A stretch of 64,000 nucleotides of DNA from Thiomicrorhabdus sp041583835 (GTDB taxonomy: Bacteria; Pseudomonadota; Gammaproteobacteria; Thiomicrospirales; Thiomicrospiraceae), in NCBI RefSeq assembly GCF_041583835.1, contig NZ_JBFHFC010000001.1, positions 62,001-126,000 on the forward strand. Reading direction: 5' to 3'. A program made the position numbers and the translations under genes. Below are positions 43,506-52,217 of this stretch, piece after piece. The stretch's first letter is position 1; every line of letters starts with the position of its first letter. The notes beneath the pieces were generated by a model. It did no database searches. It had not been told where the DNA came from and saw only the letters and a program-made list of their open reading frames with translations.

Positions 43506-44656
43506 AGTGGTCAAGAGTTAAAACGGTAGCGGTTAAAGAGGTGATTGAAATTTGGCGCGATAAGCTCTATCTTTCAATGGCATTTCTCATTCCGGTCATG
43601 ATGATGGTGGTGTTGGGGTTTGGCTTGTCGATGGACGTCGAGAAGATTCCTTTTGTCGCGGTCGATTACGATCAAAGCCAGCAGAGCCGTGATTATCTGC
43701 ACCGTTATATCGATTCCCGTTATTTCGATTACAAAGGCAGTAAAGAACACGAAAGCTTGGCTGAACCGTTGATGGTGAAAAATAAGATACGTTTCATACT
43801 GGTCATTCCTCCCGGATTTCAGGAAAAGTTATTAGCCGGTAAACGCGTTCAAGTCCAACCGGTGATCGACGGGTTGTTTACCTATCAAGCCAAAGTGGTT
43901 CGTGGCTATGTCTCGGCCATCAATGCCGATTACAACCAACAGTTGATGAAGCAGTGGTTGACTAAAAAGCAAGGTATGAACGAAACCGAAATCAATGCAT
44001 TGTTGGCGCCGGTTACGTTAGAAACGCGTTATTTGTACAACGAGAAAATGAGCAGTCTTTGGTCGACAGGATCCGGGATGATTATGCTGGTGATGCTAAT
44101 GGCTCCGGCCGTATTGACCGCTCTGGGCGTTGTACGGGAAAAGGAGAGCGGTTCGATCTTCAATATTTATGCTTCAACCGTTAGCCGTACCGAATTTATC
44201 GTCGGTAAAATCCTGCCGTATGTGGCGATTTCGTTTTTGAATCTATTAGTGCTCTCCTGGATGGCGCTGGTATTGTTCGGCGTACCGTTCAAAGGCGATC
44301 CGGTACTTTATCTGGTCGCCTCTCTGCTTTACGTGGCTTGTTCGACCGGTATCGGCATGTTGGTTTCCATACTGGTTAAAACCCAAGCGGCGGCAGCATT
44401 GATCACCTTATTGGGCACCATGATTCCCGGGATGATGATGTCGGGGCTGATGATACCGGTGAACTCCATGGAAGCGGGAGCCAAGCTGGAGGCTCACCTT
44501 TTGCCGGCGATGTATCAACTTAACATTGTATGGGGCAGTTTTCTTAAGGGGCAAGGGTGGCCTGAGCTGGGTACCAATGTAATGGTTTTAGCTCTGCATG
44601 CGGTGGTCTTATGGAGTTTGGCCGTTTGGCGTTTTCGTAAGAGGGTGAAGGCATGA
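43502..44656 (+). CDS. ABC-2 type exporter permease 1
   Basis: 384 residues. One N-terminal helix, a large periplasmic domain (about 45-170), then five or so helices. Contains VREKESGSIFNIYASTVSR, the ABC-2 permease motif. Part of the hlyD-ATPase-permease-permease operon with four-base overlaps at both ends. Substrate unknown; drugs or cell-envelope compounds are usual guesses. Confidence 0.92.
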   Translation: MKWSRVKTVAVKEVIEIWRDKLYLSMAFLIPVMMMVVLGFGLSMDVEKIPFVAVDYDQSQQSRDYLHRYIDSRYFDYKGSKEHESLAEPLMVKNKIRFILVIPPGFQEKLLAGKRVQVQPVIDGLFTYQAKVVRGYVSAINADYNQQLMKQWLTKKQGMNETEINALLAPVTLETRYLYNEKMSSLWSTGSGMIMLVMLMAPAVLTALGVVREKESGSIFNIYASTVSRTEFIVGKILPYVAISFLNLLVLSWMALVLFGVPFKGDPVLYLVASLLYVACSTGIGMLVSILVKTQAAAALITLLGTMIPGMMMSGLMIPVNSMEAGAKLEAHLLPAMYQLNIVWGSFLKGQGWPELGTNVMVLALHAVVLWSLAVWRFRKRVKA

Positions 44657-45795
44657 ACCGGCTTTGGTGGTTGCGAATATTCGCTTTGACCAAAAAGGAG
44701 TTGTTGCAATTCTCGCGCGATATCGTGCTGGTGTTTGCTGTGGTTTGGTTTTTTACCGTCGAAGTTTTCATTGCCGGTTCAGGCGTCACCATGGATCTCA
44801 ACAATGCTCCCGTCGTATTTATGGATCACGACCGGTCGCAGGCTTCCCGTGAATGGATAAGCCAGTTTAAACAACCCTATTTCAATGTACTTGGTCAGGT
44901 TGAAACACAACAACAGGCAAATGAGATGTTGGATAAGGGGGAGGTCTTAGGCGTTTTCGATATTCCGGAAGATTTTGAAAAAAAACTGCTCTTGCAGCAG
45001 CAAACGTCGATTCAGTTGCAATTGGATGCCAGTAATATCATTTTAGGGAATTTGGGGAGCAGTTATTCCAGTTTGATCAATGCGCAATACAATCAGCAAT
45101 GGATGCTGAGAAATATGAAAATTGTCGATCCCGGAACAATTCAAGCCCCTATTGTGGAAGAGCGCCAAAAGATTCGATACAACCCGGAGGGTAAAAGTAC
45201 CTGGTTCATGCCTATCTCGGAAATGATGACGGTGATTACGTTGTTGTCTCTCTTCCTGCCGGCGGCAATTGTCGTGCGCGAAAAGGAGAGGGGCACTATA
45301 GAGCAATTATCGGTCGCGCCTTTATCGCCGTTTCAAATTCTGCTTCCTAAAATCATCGCGGCGGAGATCATTATTCTCATCGGAGTCGCATTGTGTATTT
45401 TCGGCGTTGTCGGCACGGTGTTCCAGGTTCCGTTCCGCGGTAGTTTATTTTCCTTTTTCCTGGTCACGATGGTGTTTGTTTATGCGGTATCGGGACTCGG
45501 CTTGTTCATTTCCAGTGTGAGCCGTAATTTGGGACAAGCGTTGATGGTTTCGTTTATGTTGTTGATGCCGATGCTGTTGCTTTCCGGTACTTGGACGCCA
45601 CGGGAATCCATGCCGGAATTTCAGCAGTATTTGATGTTTTTATCGCCTTTATCTTATTACATCGACATCGGTTACAGTATTATTCTAAAAGGAGCGACCC
45701 TTGACTTGATGTGGTTACCACTACTTGAATTGTTTGCGCTCGGCACCGTGTTATTCTGGTTCGGTATCAGGCAATTTCACCGTCAATTCGGTTAA
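44653..45795 (+). CDS. ABC-2 type exporter permease 2
   Basis: 380 residues, paralogue-like layout to the previous permease: N-terminal helix, periplasmic domain about 45-170, then helices from about 195. VREKERGTIEQLSVAPLSPFQ is the conserved cytosolic loop. Two different permeases with two fused ATPases would make the complete inner-membrane transporter. Last gene of the operon. Confidence 0.92.
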   Translation: MNRLWWLRIFALTKKELLQFSRDIVLVFAVVWFFTVEVFIAGSGVTMDLNNAPVVFMDHDRSQASREWISQFKQPYFNVLGQVETQQQANEMLDKGEVLGVFDIPEDFEKKLLLQQQTSIQLQLDASNIILGNLGSSYSSLINAQYNQQWMLRNMKIVDPGTIQAPIVEERQKIRYNPEGKSTWFMPISEMMTVITLLSLFLPAAIVVREKERGTIEQLSVAPLSPFQILLPKIIAAEIIILIGVALCIFGVVGTVFQVPFRGSLFSFFLVTMVFVYAVSGLGLFISSVSRNLGQALMVSFMLLMPMLLLSGTWTPRESMPEFQQYLMFLSPLSYYIDIGYSIILKGATLDLMWLPLLELFALGTVLFWFGIRQFHRQFG

Positions 45796-45979
45796 ACGGC
45801 TTAACCTCTCCTCGCAGGTTGAGCGTATGGATTGTTTTCGACCGTTGAATTAGAGTGCATATTCCGTTTCAAAGCACACGCAATCAAGGGTAGAATGTCT
45901 TACCGGAAAGGGTGTTCAAGTCAGATTTAAACGCCTAATGAAAATACTAAAACCGTAAATACTAAAGCAGCAGAATCTT

Positions 45980-46462
45980 TTGTCGTATTCAATATCAGTT
46001 TCCATACAGGATCAAACCTTAAGCTTGTTCAACGGCCGAAATCTTGTCCGAGAATATCCGGTCAGTACCGGTTTGAACGGTGTCGGTAACGAAAAAAACT
46101 CCGGTAAAACTCCGTTGGGAAAACATATCATACGCGCCAAAATCGGTGCCGAACTGCCGATAAACAGTGTTCTGGTAGGGCGTCGTCCTACCGGAGAGAT
46201 TTATACCCCTCAGCTAGGCGAACTTAATCCGGAGCGTGATTGGATTTTAAGTCGAATTCTTTGGCTATCCGGTAAGGAAAAAGGCATCAATCGCTTAGGT
46301 CGGGTAGACACCATGCAGCGTTATATCTATTTACACGGCACACCAGACAGCGAACCTATGGGGATTCCGAAATCCCATGGCTGTATCCGTATGCGTAATC
46401 ACGACATCATCGAACTTTTCGACTTAATTGAAGCCGGTACAGAAGTGGACATAAAACTATGA
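45980..46462 (+). CDS. L,D-transpeptidase (YkuD domain)
   Basis: 160 residues, TTG start. YkuD fold spans the protein: LSLFNGRNLVREYPVSTG near 14-31, GKTPLGKH, and the catalytic block SHGCIRM with His133 and Cys135. No signal peptide is seen, which is odd for an enzyme acting on periplasmic peptidoglycan; the start may be wrong, but upstream frame has no good start. It overlaps the next permease gene by four bases, so the two are translationally coupled. Confidence 0.85.
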   Translation: MSYSISVSIQDQTLSLFNGRNLVREYPVSTGLNGVGNEKNSGKTPLGKHIIRAKIGAELPINSVLVGRRPTGEIYTPQLGELNPERDWILSRILWLSGKEKGINRLGRVDTMQRYIYLHGTPDSEPMGIPKSHGCIRMRNHDIIELFDLIEAGTEVDIKL

Positions 46463-47382
46463 TCGTCTATCTTTTACGCCTCCTCGGTTCGGTCATTTTT
46501 GTCTCCTGGATCGTAGGAACGCTGGTGTTCTTTTTAATTCACCTGGTGCCGGGTGATCCGGTTGCCGTCATGCTTGGCGACTGGGCAAGTCCGGCGGACG
46601 AAGCGGCTTTAAGAAACCAGTTGGGGCTAAATCAACCGATATGGATTCAGTATTGGCATTATCTGGTGGGTCTAAGCCGTTTCGATCTCGGAGAGTCCTT
46701 GTTTTTTCAGCAGCCGGTTACGTCGTTAATCGGCGAACGTTTTCCAATGACCCTGCAATTGGCCCTAATGGCCTTGTTGATTGCCGTTTTGCTTGCATTT
46801 CCATTGGGTATTTGGGCGGCGCTCAGAGCCGGAAAATGGCCCGATCATTTGTCTATGACGGTTTCACTGATAGGCGTTTCGGTTCCCAATTTCTGGCTCG
46901 GACCGATGTTGATTTTACTGTTCTCGTTGAGTTTAGGCTGGTTCCCCGTCAGTGGAGCGGATCAGTCTTTATCGTGGGTTTTGCCTGCCGTCACTTTGGG
47001 TACGGCCTTGGCTGCCATACTTGCACGGATGCTCCGTGCTTCCTTGTTAGAGGTGTTGCATGAGGACTATATTCGAACCGCCAAAGCGAAAGGCTTGAGC
47101 AATTCTTGGGTGTACGGTCGGCATGCACTGTCGAACGCCTTACTGCCGGTCGTGACGATTTTAGGCCTGCAACTGGGTACGTTATTAGGGGGTGCCGTCA
47201 TCACAGAGGTCGTGTTTGATTGGCCGGGGCTTGGTCAGTTGCTGGTTGAGTCGATTCAGCGCCGCGATTATCCGGTGGTACAGGGATGTATTTTAATCAT
47301 CAGTATCGCCTATATCACAGTGAACGGTCTGACTGAATTGGTCTATGCTTGGTTGGATCCGAGAATACGGGTGGCAAATTGA
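46459..47382 (+). CDS. oligopeptide/dipeptide ABC permease (DppB type)
   Basis: 307 residues, six helices. N-terminal LVFFLIHLVPGDPV is the DppB/OppB signature; EAA-type loop around DYIRTAKAKGLSNSW and HALSNALLPVVT. Second gene of a unit led by the L,D-transpeptidase. Forms the heteromeric channel with the next permease; no ATPase is adjacent. Confidence 0.92.
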   Translation: MIVYLLRLLGSVIFVSWIVGTLVFFLIHLVPGDPVAVMLGDWASPADEAALRNQLGLNQPIWIQYWHYLVGLSRFDLGESLFFQQPVTSLIGERFPMTLQLALMALLIAVLLAFPLGIWAALRAGKWPDHLSMTVSLIGVSVPNFWLGPMLILLFSLSLGWFPVSGADQSLSWVLPAVTLGTALAAILARMLRASLLEVLHEDYIRTAKAKGLSNSWVYGRHALSNALLPVVTILGLQLGTLLGGAVITEVVFDWPGLGQLLVESIQRRDYPVVQGCILIISIAYITVNGLTELVYAWLDPRIRVAN

Positions 47383-48185
47383 TGTTACGTTATCTCAGTT
47401 ACACTATCGTATTCGCTTGGCTGTTAATGGGGTTGGCTGGATTCTGGATTGGCGACCACGCCGACGAAGTGGTGTTGTCACAACTGCTGATGTCTCCAAA
47501 CAGTCAAGTCTTATTGGGTTCGGACGAGCTCGGAAGGCCGGTATTGGAAAGAGTTGTTTTAGGCGCTCAAACTTCTCTATTCGTCGCCGTAGGCGTCGTC
47601 TTTTTTTCATCCATTATCGGTACGACCATTGGTGTTTATAGCGCTTACATGGGCGGTTGGACGGATCGAGTCATCACCAAAATCATCGACGTGTTTCTGG
47701 CCTTTCCCGGTCTTTTATTAGCGATCGCGTTAGCCGCCATATTGGGGCCGGGAATTGAAAATGTGGTGTTTGCTTTGGTGGTTGTCGGCTGGGTCGGTTA
47801 TGCCAGATTGGCTCGAGCACAAACCCTGAGTTTGCGCAGCCGTGAGCATGTATTGGCGGCAAGAGCCTTGGCCGTGCCCACCTGGCTGATCCTGTTCAGA
47901 CATCTCGTTCCTTTGTTGTTGGCGCCTTTAGGGGTTGAAGCAACTTTTGGGATCGCCGGGGCGGTTATATCGGAAGCCGGATTGTCGTTCCTGGGATTAG
48001 GGGTTCAGCCTCCCGACGCTTCATGGGGAAGCATGATCAAGGAAGGAACTCGCTACCTGCTGGTTGCGCCGCATTTGGTATTGGCTCCGGGAATTGCCCT
48101 GATGTTGGTGGTGCTGGCGGTGAATTTGATTGGTGACCAATGGCGCGACTATTTGGATGTCAAAGCTCGTCACAATCGTAATTGA
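47382..48185 (+). CDS. oligopeptide/dipeptide ABC permease (DppC type)
   Basis: 267 residues from the ATG at 47382, which overlaps the previous stop by one base (TGATG); an in-frame TTG at 47349 would overlap more. Contains GSDELGRPVLERVVLGAQ and the loop VGYARLARAQTLSLRSREHV with HLVPLLLAPLGVEATF. Partner of DppB-like protein. No ATPase genes follow, so the ATPases are elsewhere or shared. Confidence 0.92.
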   Translation: MLRYLSYTIVFAWLLMGLAGFWIGDHADEVVLSQLLMSPNSQVLLGSDELGRPVLERVVLGAQTSLFVAVGVVFFSSIIGTTIGVYSAYMGGWTDRVITKIIDVFLAFPGLLLAIALAAILGPGIENVVFALVVVGWVGYARLARAQTLSLRSREHVLAARALAVPTWLILFRHLVPLLLAPLGVEATFGIAGAVISEAGLSFLGLGVQPPDASWGSMIKEGTRYLLVAPHLVLAPGIALMLVVLAVNLIGDQWRDYLDVKARHNRN

Positions 48186-48206
48186 ATATTGAATCCCGTT
48201 TCTAAA

Positions 48207-48656
48207 CTAGAAACGCTTTAGCAAACTGACGTTATCGTCTAATTTGATTTCGCCTTCACGTAATACTTTACAGCGTGCTCCGCCGTACCAGTTAGGCGTC
48301 AGGGCTTGTTTAAGTCCCGGTTGCAGTGCTTCCATTCTCGCGCATGGATCGGTTTCTTTGGTGATTTCAAGTAATACCGATCCGACTTGAACCTGTTGAC
48401 CGATCATACTTTCATCAAAGTCCATATCGTCAATCAGTAAGTTAGCTCGTCGTTCGGTCCAGTCAATATCCGCACCAAGCTGTTTGCAGACTTCTTGCCA
48501 GCGTTTGTAAGAGAGCAGAGTTACTTGAGTTTCGCGTCTTCTCGCGCCTTGGTAATCGTTTTCCAGTCCGCTTTCTTTGCTGACGTGGATGTGTTCGTGA
48601 GTTGAAATGGGACCTTTTGAGGTTGAGTGAGTGGCGATGCCGATCAATTTTGCCAT
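48207..48656 (-). CDS. MOSC-domain protein
   Basis: 149 residues from the ATG at 48656 (AGGAA upstream on the minus strand), chosen over an ATG at 48719. MOSC segments: KGLENDYQGARRRETQVTLL-type start (ESGLENDYQGARRR), NLLIDDMDF, and CARMEAL with Cys near residue 117, the conserved Cys of sulfur-carrying MOSC proteins. May handle molybdenum-cofactor-type sulfur transfer. Convergent to the permease gene and divergent from nagZ. Confidence 0.85.
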   Translation of the reverse strand: MAKLIGIATHSTSKGPISTHEHIHVSKESGLENDYQGARRRETQVTLLSYKRWQEVCKQLGADIDWTERRANLLIDDMDFDESMIGQQVQVGSVLLEITKETDPCARMEALQPGLKQALTPNWYGGARCKVLREGEIKLDDNVSLLKRF

Positions 48657-48783
48657 GGCTTTTTTCCTGTCATTCTCTTCTTTCGACATTTTAATATACG
48701 AATCCAGTATGACAATCATTTGAAGATTTCACATAATGCGAAGTTTTCTGTATCATAGCCGCAAATTTATCGAAAGGGCAGAT

Positions 48784-49854
48784 ATGAACATAACAGCGGG
48801 CAAAGCGATGTCACTAGGTTCCGTCATGGTGGATATCGAAGGGACGATTCTCCAGCCACATGAAGCCGAACGTTTATTGGATCCATTAGTGGCGGGGGTC
48901 ATTTTATTCAGTCGTAATTTTGAATCGGTTGAGCAGTTGAAAGCCTTAACCGCATCCATTCATGCGTTGCGTCATCCTCGCCTGTTAATTGCCGTGGATC
49001 ACGAAGGCGGCCGGGTACAACGCTTCCGTTCCGGCTTCACTAAAATCCCGCCAATGCGTGTATTAGGGCAGCTTCACGAACAAAACCCCCAACAGAGTTA
49101 CGACGCCGCCGAAAAGATTGGTTGGTTACTAGCGACCGAATTGCTTTCCGTCGGGGTCGATTTTAGCTTTGCGCCCGTTCTGGATCTCGATTACGGCGGC
49201 AGTAAGGTTATCGGCGATCGGGCTTTTGCGATGAATCCGGTTACCGTCGGTCAATTAGGATTTCACCTAATGGCGGGAATGCGCAAAGCGGGAATGGCAT
49301 CCGTTGCCAAACACTTCCCGGGACATGGTTTTATCGAAGCGGATACACATACCGAAACCGCCGTGGATGATAGACCGTTTGCAGAAATTCAACAGAAAGA
49401 TATGCAACCGTTTTTGACATTGATCGAAAATGGCGTTGACGCAGTGATGCCGGCACATGTTATTTATTCTAAGGTGGATGCATTGCCGGCCGGATTTTCT
49501 TCTCACTGGCTGCAAACCGTACTGCGTAAGCAATGCCATTTTGAAGGTGCCATTATCAGTGACGATATGAGTATGCGCGCGGCTGTGGAGTTTGGAAGCG
49601 CGCCCGAACGTGTCCTTAAGGCACTACAGGCCGGTTGCGATTTAGTGTTGGTTTGTAATGATCCGATGGCCGCGGATGAAGTTTTAACCAAGGTCAATTG
49701 GCACGCCGGTCCTTTGTCTCATGCAAGGCTTATTCGTTTACATGCCCATGAGAGAGCGGATTATTTGAAACTGCCTTACCATCCTTTATGGCAAGCGGCG
49801 GTTGCGGTTATTGACGGATTAAATCAATCATATGAACAACAGGAGTTAATTTAA
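48784..49854 (+). CDS. nagZ: beta-N-acetylhexosaminidase NagZ
   Basis: 356 residues from the ATG at 48784 (AAAGGG at 48773-48778). GH3 fold: AVDHEGGRVQRF, KHFPGHG (176-182) with the catalytic His189 loop ADTHTE, and SDDMSMRA bearing the nucleophile Asp. It removes GlcNAc from anhydro-muropeptides in the cytosol during wall recycling. No signal peptide fits. Its last codon overlaps the MscS gene start by one base. Confidence 0.94.
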   Translation: MNITAGKAMSLGSVMVDIEGTILQPHEAERLLDPLVAGVILFSRNFESVEQLKALTASIHALRHPRLLIAVDHEGGRVQRFRSGFTKIPPMRVLGQLHEQNPQQSYDAAEKIGWLLATELLSVGVDFSFAPVLDLDYGGSKVIGDRAFAMNPVTVGQLGFHLMAGMRKAGMASVAKHFPGHGFIEADTHTETAVDDRPFAEIQQKDMQPFLTLIENGVDAVMPAHVIYSKVDALPAGFSSHWLQTVLRKQCHFEGAIISDDMSMRAAVEFGSAPERVLKALQAGCDLVLVCNDPMAADEVLTKVNWHAGPLSHARLIRLHAHERADYLKLPYHPLWQAAVAVIDGLNQSYEQQELI

Positions 49855-51008
49855 TGGAATGGGCAATGCAAACCTGGAGTGACCTGGTTATTCTCTTTGG
49901 CGGTAATGTCTGGATTCTGATTGTTTCCGGGATTTTATTAGTCACCGCCGTCATTGACTTGGTTCAGCGCGCTTTACTAAAACTGCTTCATAACCAACTT
50001 GTAAAAAAAGAGAAGGTTTGGCTTGATAGTTTTGTGGATGCCGCCAGAGCACCTGCCTCATTCTTTATCTGGGTCAATGGTACCGTTCTGACCATGACGA
50101 CGATCATTACGCACTTCAACGTCTATGTCGACATTGTGCCGTATATCCAATCGTTCAAGTCGACCGTATTAACATTGTCATTCGGTTGGTACGTGATCCG
50201 TTTAGTGCACCGTCTTGAAGCGCATTTAAAAGAATACGCACGAGAAGATGATCGACTTGACGAAGTAACGGTCGAGGCCATGGCAAAAATCATCAAACTC
50301 CTGGCGTTCACTTTAACGACGTTGTTTTTCCTAAACGCCTTCGGTGTGAGTATGGGCGGTCTTCTTGCCTTCGGTGGAATGGGGGGGATCGCCATCGGTT
50401 TTGCCGCCAAAGATCTGTTAGGGAACGTTTTCGGCGGACTCATGCTTTATTTGGATAAGCCGTTCACTGTCGGAGACTGGATTCGTTCTCCGGATAGAGA
50501 GCTGGAGGGTACGGTCGAGAAGATTGGCTGGCGTATGACGACGGTCCGCACATTCGATAAACGTCCTTTGTATATTCCTAACGGGGTTTTCTCGAATATC
50601 GCCATCGAAAACCCGTCTCGAATGACCAATCGACGTATTTATGAAACCGTCGGCGTACGTTATGTCGATGTGCATAAAATGCAGGCCATTACCGATGCGG
50701 TTAAACAGATGTTGATCGATCACGAAGAAATCGATAACACTAAAACCATGATTGTTAACTTCAACAAGTTCGGCCCTTCATCGTTGGATTTCTTCATTTA
50801 CACGTTTACTAAAACGACTGAGTGGATACGTTTTCACGAAATAAAACAGGACGTTTTGCTGAAAGTCAGTGAAATTATCGCGCAGCAGGGAGCTGAAATT
50901 GCATTTCCTACTCGCACCTTGCATATTGAATCCAGTTTGGAAACCCAAGGAATTCAAGATCGTCATGAAGGGATTAGATTCGAAAACGAATCCGTTCAGA
51001 AAGTTTAA
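49854..51008 (+). CDS. MscS-family mechanosensitive channel
   Basis: 384 residues. Helices at about 18-38, 68-88, 92-115, 145-170 and the pore helix with GGMGGIAIGFAAKDLLGNVFGG (split here: GGMGGIAIGFAAKD, LLGNVFGG). Beta domain follows with DWIRSPDRELEGTVEKIGW and YIPNGVFSNIAIENPSR. Opens under membrane tension to release solutes. One-base overlap with nagZ. Two hairpin terminators follow. Confidence 0.92.
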   Translation: MEWAMQTWSDLVILFGGNVWILIVSGILLVTAVIDLVQRALLKLLHNQLVKKEKVWLDSFVDAARAPASFFIWVNGTVLTMTTIITHFNVYVDIVPYIQSFKSTVLTLSFGWYVIRLVHRLEAHLKEYAREDDRLDEVTVEAMAKIIKLLAFTLTTLFFLNAFGVSMGGLLAFGGMGGIAIGFAAKDLLGNVFGGLMLYLDKPFTVGDWIRSPDRELEGTVEKIGWRMTTVRTFDKRPLYIPNGVFSNIAIENPSRMTNRRIYETVGVRYVDVHKMQAITDAVKQMLIDHEEIDNTKTMIVNFNKFGPSSLDFFIYTFTKTTEWIRFHEIKQDVLLKVSEIIAQQGAEIAFPTRTLHIESSLETQGIQDRHEGIRFENESVQKV

Positions 51009-51030
51009 CGTCGGTTATTGACGTTTTTTT
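51007..51030 (+). terminator. first terminator after the MscS gene
   Basis: Stem AACGTC (51007-51012) / GACGTT (51020-51025), loop GGTTATT, then T5 onward. It overlaps the stop codon. Confidence 0.75.
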
Positions 51031-51040
51031 GGGGAAAATT

Positions 51041-51087
51041 AAAACCAACGATTGTTTGCGAATTTAAGCAACTTCGTTGGTTTTTTT
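51041..51087. terminator. second, bidirectional terminator (MscS gene / murB)
   Basis: 9-bp stem AACCAACGA (51043-51051) / TCGTTGGTT (51074-51082), flanked by AAAA on one side and seven T on the other. Usable by both convergent genes. Confidence 0.8.
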
Positions 51088-51144
51088 ATGCGTTGAAATA
51101 GGTTGGGGGATAGTCGGTAAACAGGTATGTTGCCTTAGATTGGC

Positions 51145-52167
51145 TTAGATGATGATTACTTCCGGCTCCAGGTGAATACCGAACTTATGATCAACGGCAT
51201 CCTGAACCATTTGCGCTAATTCGACGATATCTTGGCCTTTGGCGCCGCCTAAATTTTCCAATATAAGCGCATGTTTGCTTGAAACTCGCGCCTTTCCGTT
51301 GCGCTGACCTTTCCAGTTAGCCGTCTCAATAAGCCACGCCGCCGGAATCTTGTAGTTTCCATCCAGCATTTTGTGGTGCGGCATATCCGGAAAGTCTTGA
51401 ACGATCTCTTCAAAATATTCGGGATCAATCACCGGATTCTTAAAGAAGCTGCCTGCATTTCCGAATATTTCCGGATCGGGAATGCGTTCTTGGCGGATCT
51501 TGATGACGGCGTCGTAAATCATTTTGGGGGTTAATTCGGATTTTGGAACATCCGACAGCGCTTCTCTGAGTGGTTCGAAAACCAAGTTTGGGTTACCTGC
51601 ATGCAGTTTACGCAGACGGAAAGTGACACGGTGCACCAAGACCTTATCGGTTAGTTCCTGCTTGAAAATGCTGGTACGGTAACCAAATTTACATTCCGCA
51701 TTGCGAAATTCGGTACGCTGACCGGTATAGAGATTCAAGGTTTGTACTCGGGTGATGGCGTCGCGCGCTTCCGCTCCGTAGGCACCGATGTTCTGAACCG
51801 GTGCTGCTCCGACAGTGCCTGGAATCAGGGCCAGGTTTTCCAAACCCCATAAGTTATTCTCGACCGTATAAGTCACCAAGTCGTGCCAACTCATGCCGGC
51901 GCCGACCGAAAGCCAAACGTTGTCGTCGTCGGTTTTAACCACTTTCATTTTTTTAAAACCGCAATGTACCACGACACCTTCGATATCATGAGTGAACAAC
52001 ATATTGCTTCCGCCACCGATTATACGCCATGGTAATGAGGCAAGCGTCAGATCGGAACGCAGCGTAGCGATGTCACTTTGTCGGCTGATCTCGACGTAGT
52101 ATTGGGCTTTCACATCGATCTTAAAAGTGTTGTGTTTTTTAAGTGAGTAGTTGGCCTGAATGTGCAT
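51145..52167 (-). CDS. murB: UDP-N-acetylenolpyruvoylglucosamine reductase MurB
   Basis: 340 residues, the longer E. coli-like type. FAD domain with WRIIGGGSNMLFTHD, VQNIGAYGAEARD and YRTSIFKQE, and the catalytic FFKNPVIDPEYF region in domain 3. Ends EPEVIII. Reduces UDP-GlcNAc-enolpyruvate to UDP-MurNAc with NADPH. Divergent from the NSS transporter. Confidence 0.96.
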   Translation of the reverse strand: MHIQANYSLKKHNTFKIDVKAQYYVEISRQSDIATLRSDLTLASLPWRIIGGGSNMLFTHDIEGVVVHCGFKKMKVVKTDDDNVWLSVGAGMSWHDLVTYTVENNLWGLENLALIPGTVGAAPVQNIGAYGAEARDAITRVQTLNLYTGQRTEFRNAECKFGYRTSIFKQELTDKVLVHRVTFRLRKLHAGNPNLVFEPLREALSDVPKSELTPKMIYDAVIKIRQERIPDPEIFGNAGSFFKNPVIDPEYFEEIVQDFPDMPHHKMLDGNYKIPAAWLIETANWKGQRNGKARVSSKHALILENLGGAKGQDIVELAQMVQDAVDHKFGIHLEPEVIII

Positions 52168-52177
52168 TTGGGTCTTT

Positions 52178-52185
52178 GCTATAAT
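52178..52185 (+). promoter_or_regulatory. extended -10 promoter of the NSS transporter gene
   Basis: TGCTATAAT reads as an extended -10 element (TGn-TATAAT) at 52177-52185. A clear -35 is not visible. AAAGGAAG at 52207-52214 is the ribosome binding site of the gene at 52218. Confidence 0.55.
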
Positions 52186-52217
52186 CTGTTAAAAAATACA
52201 ATTATAAAGGAAGATAC

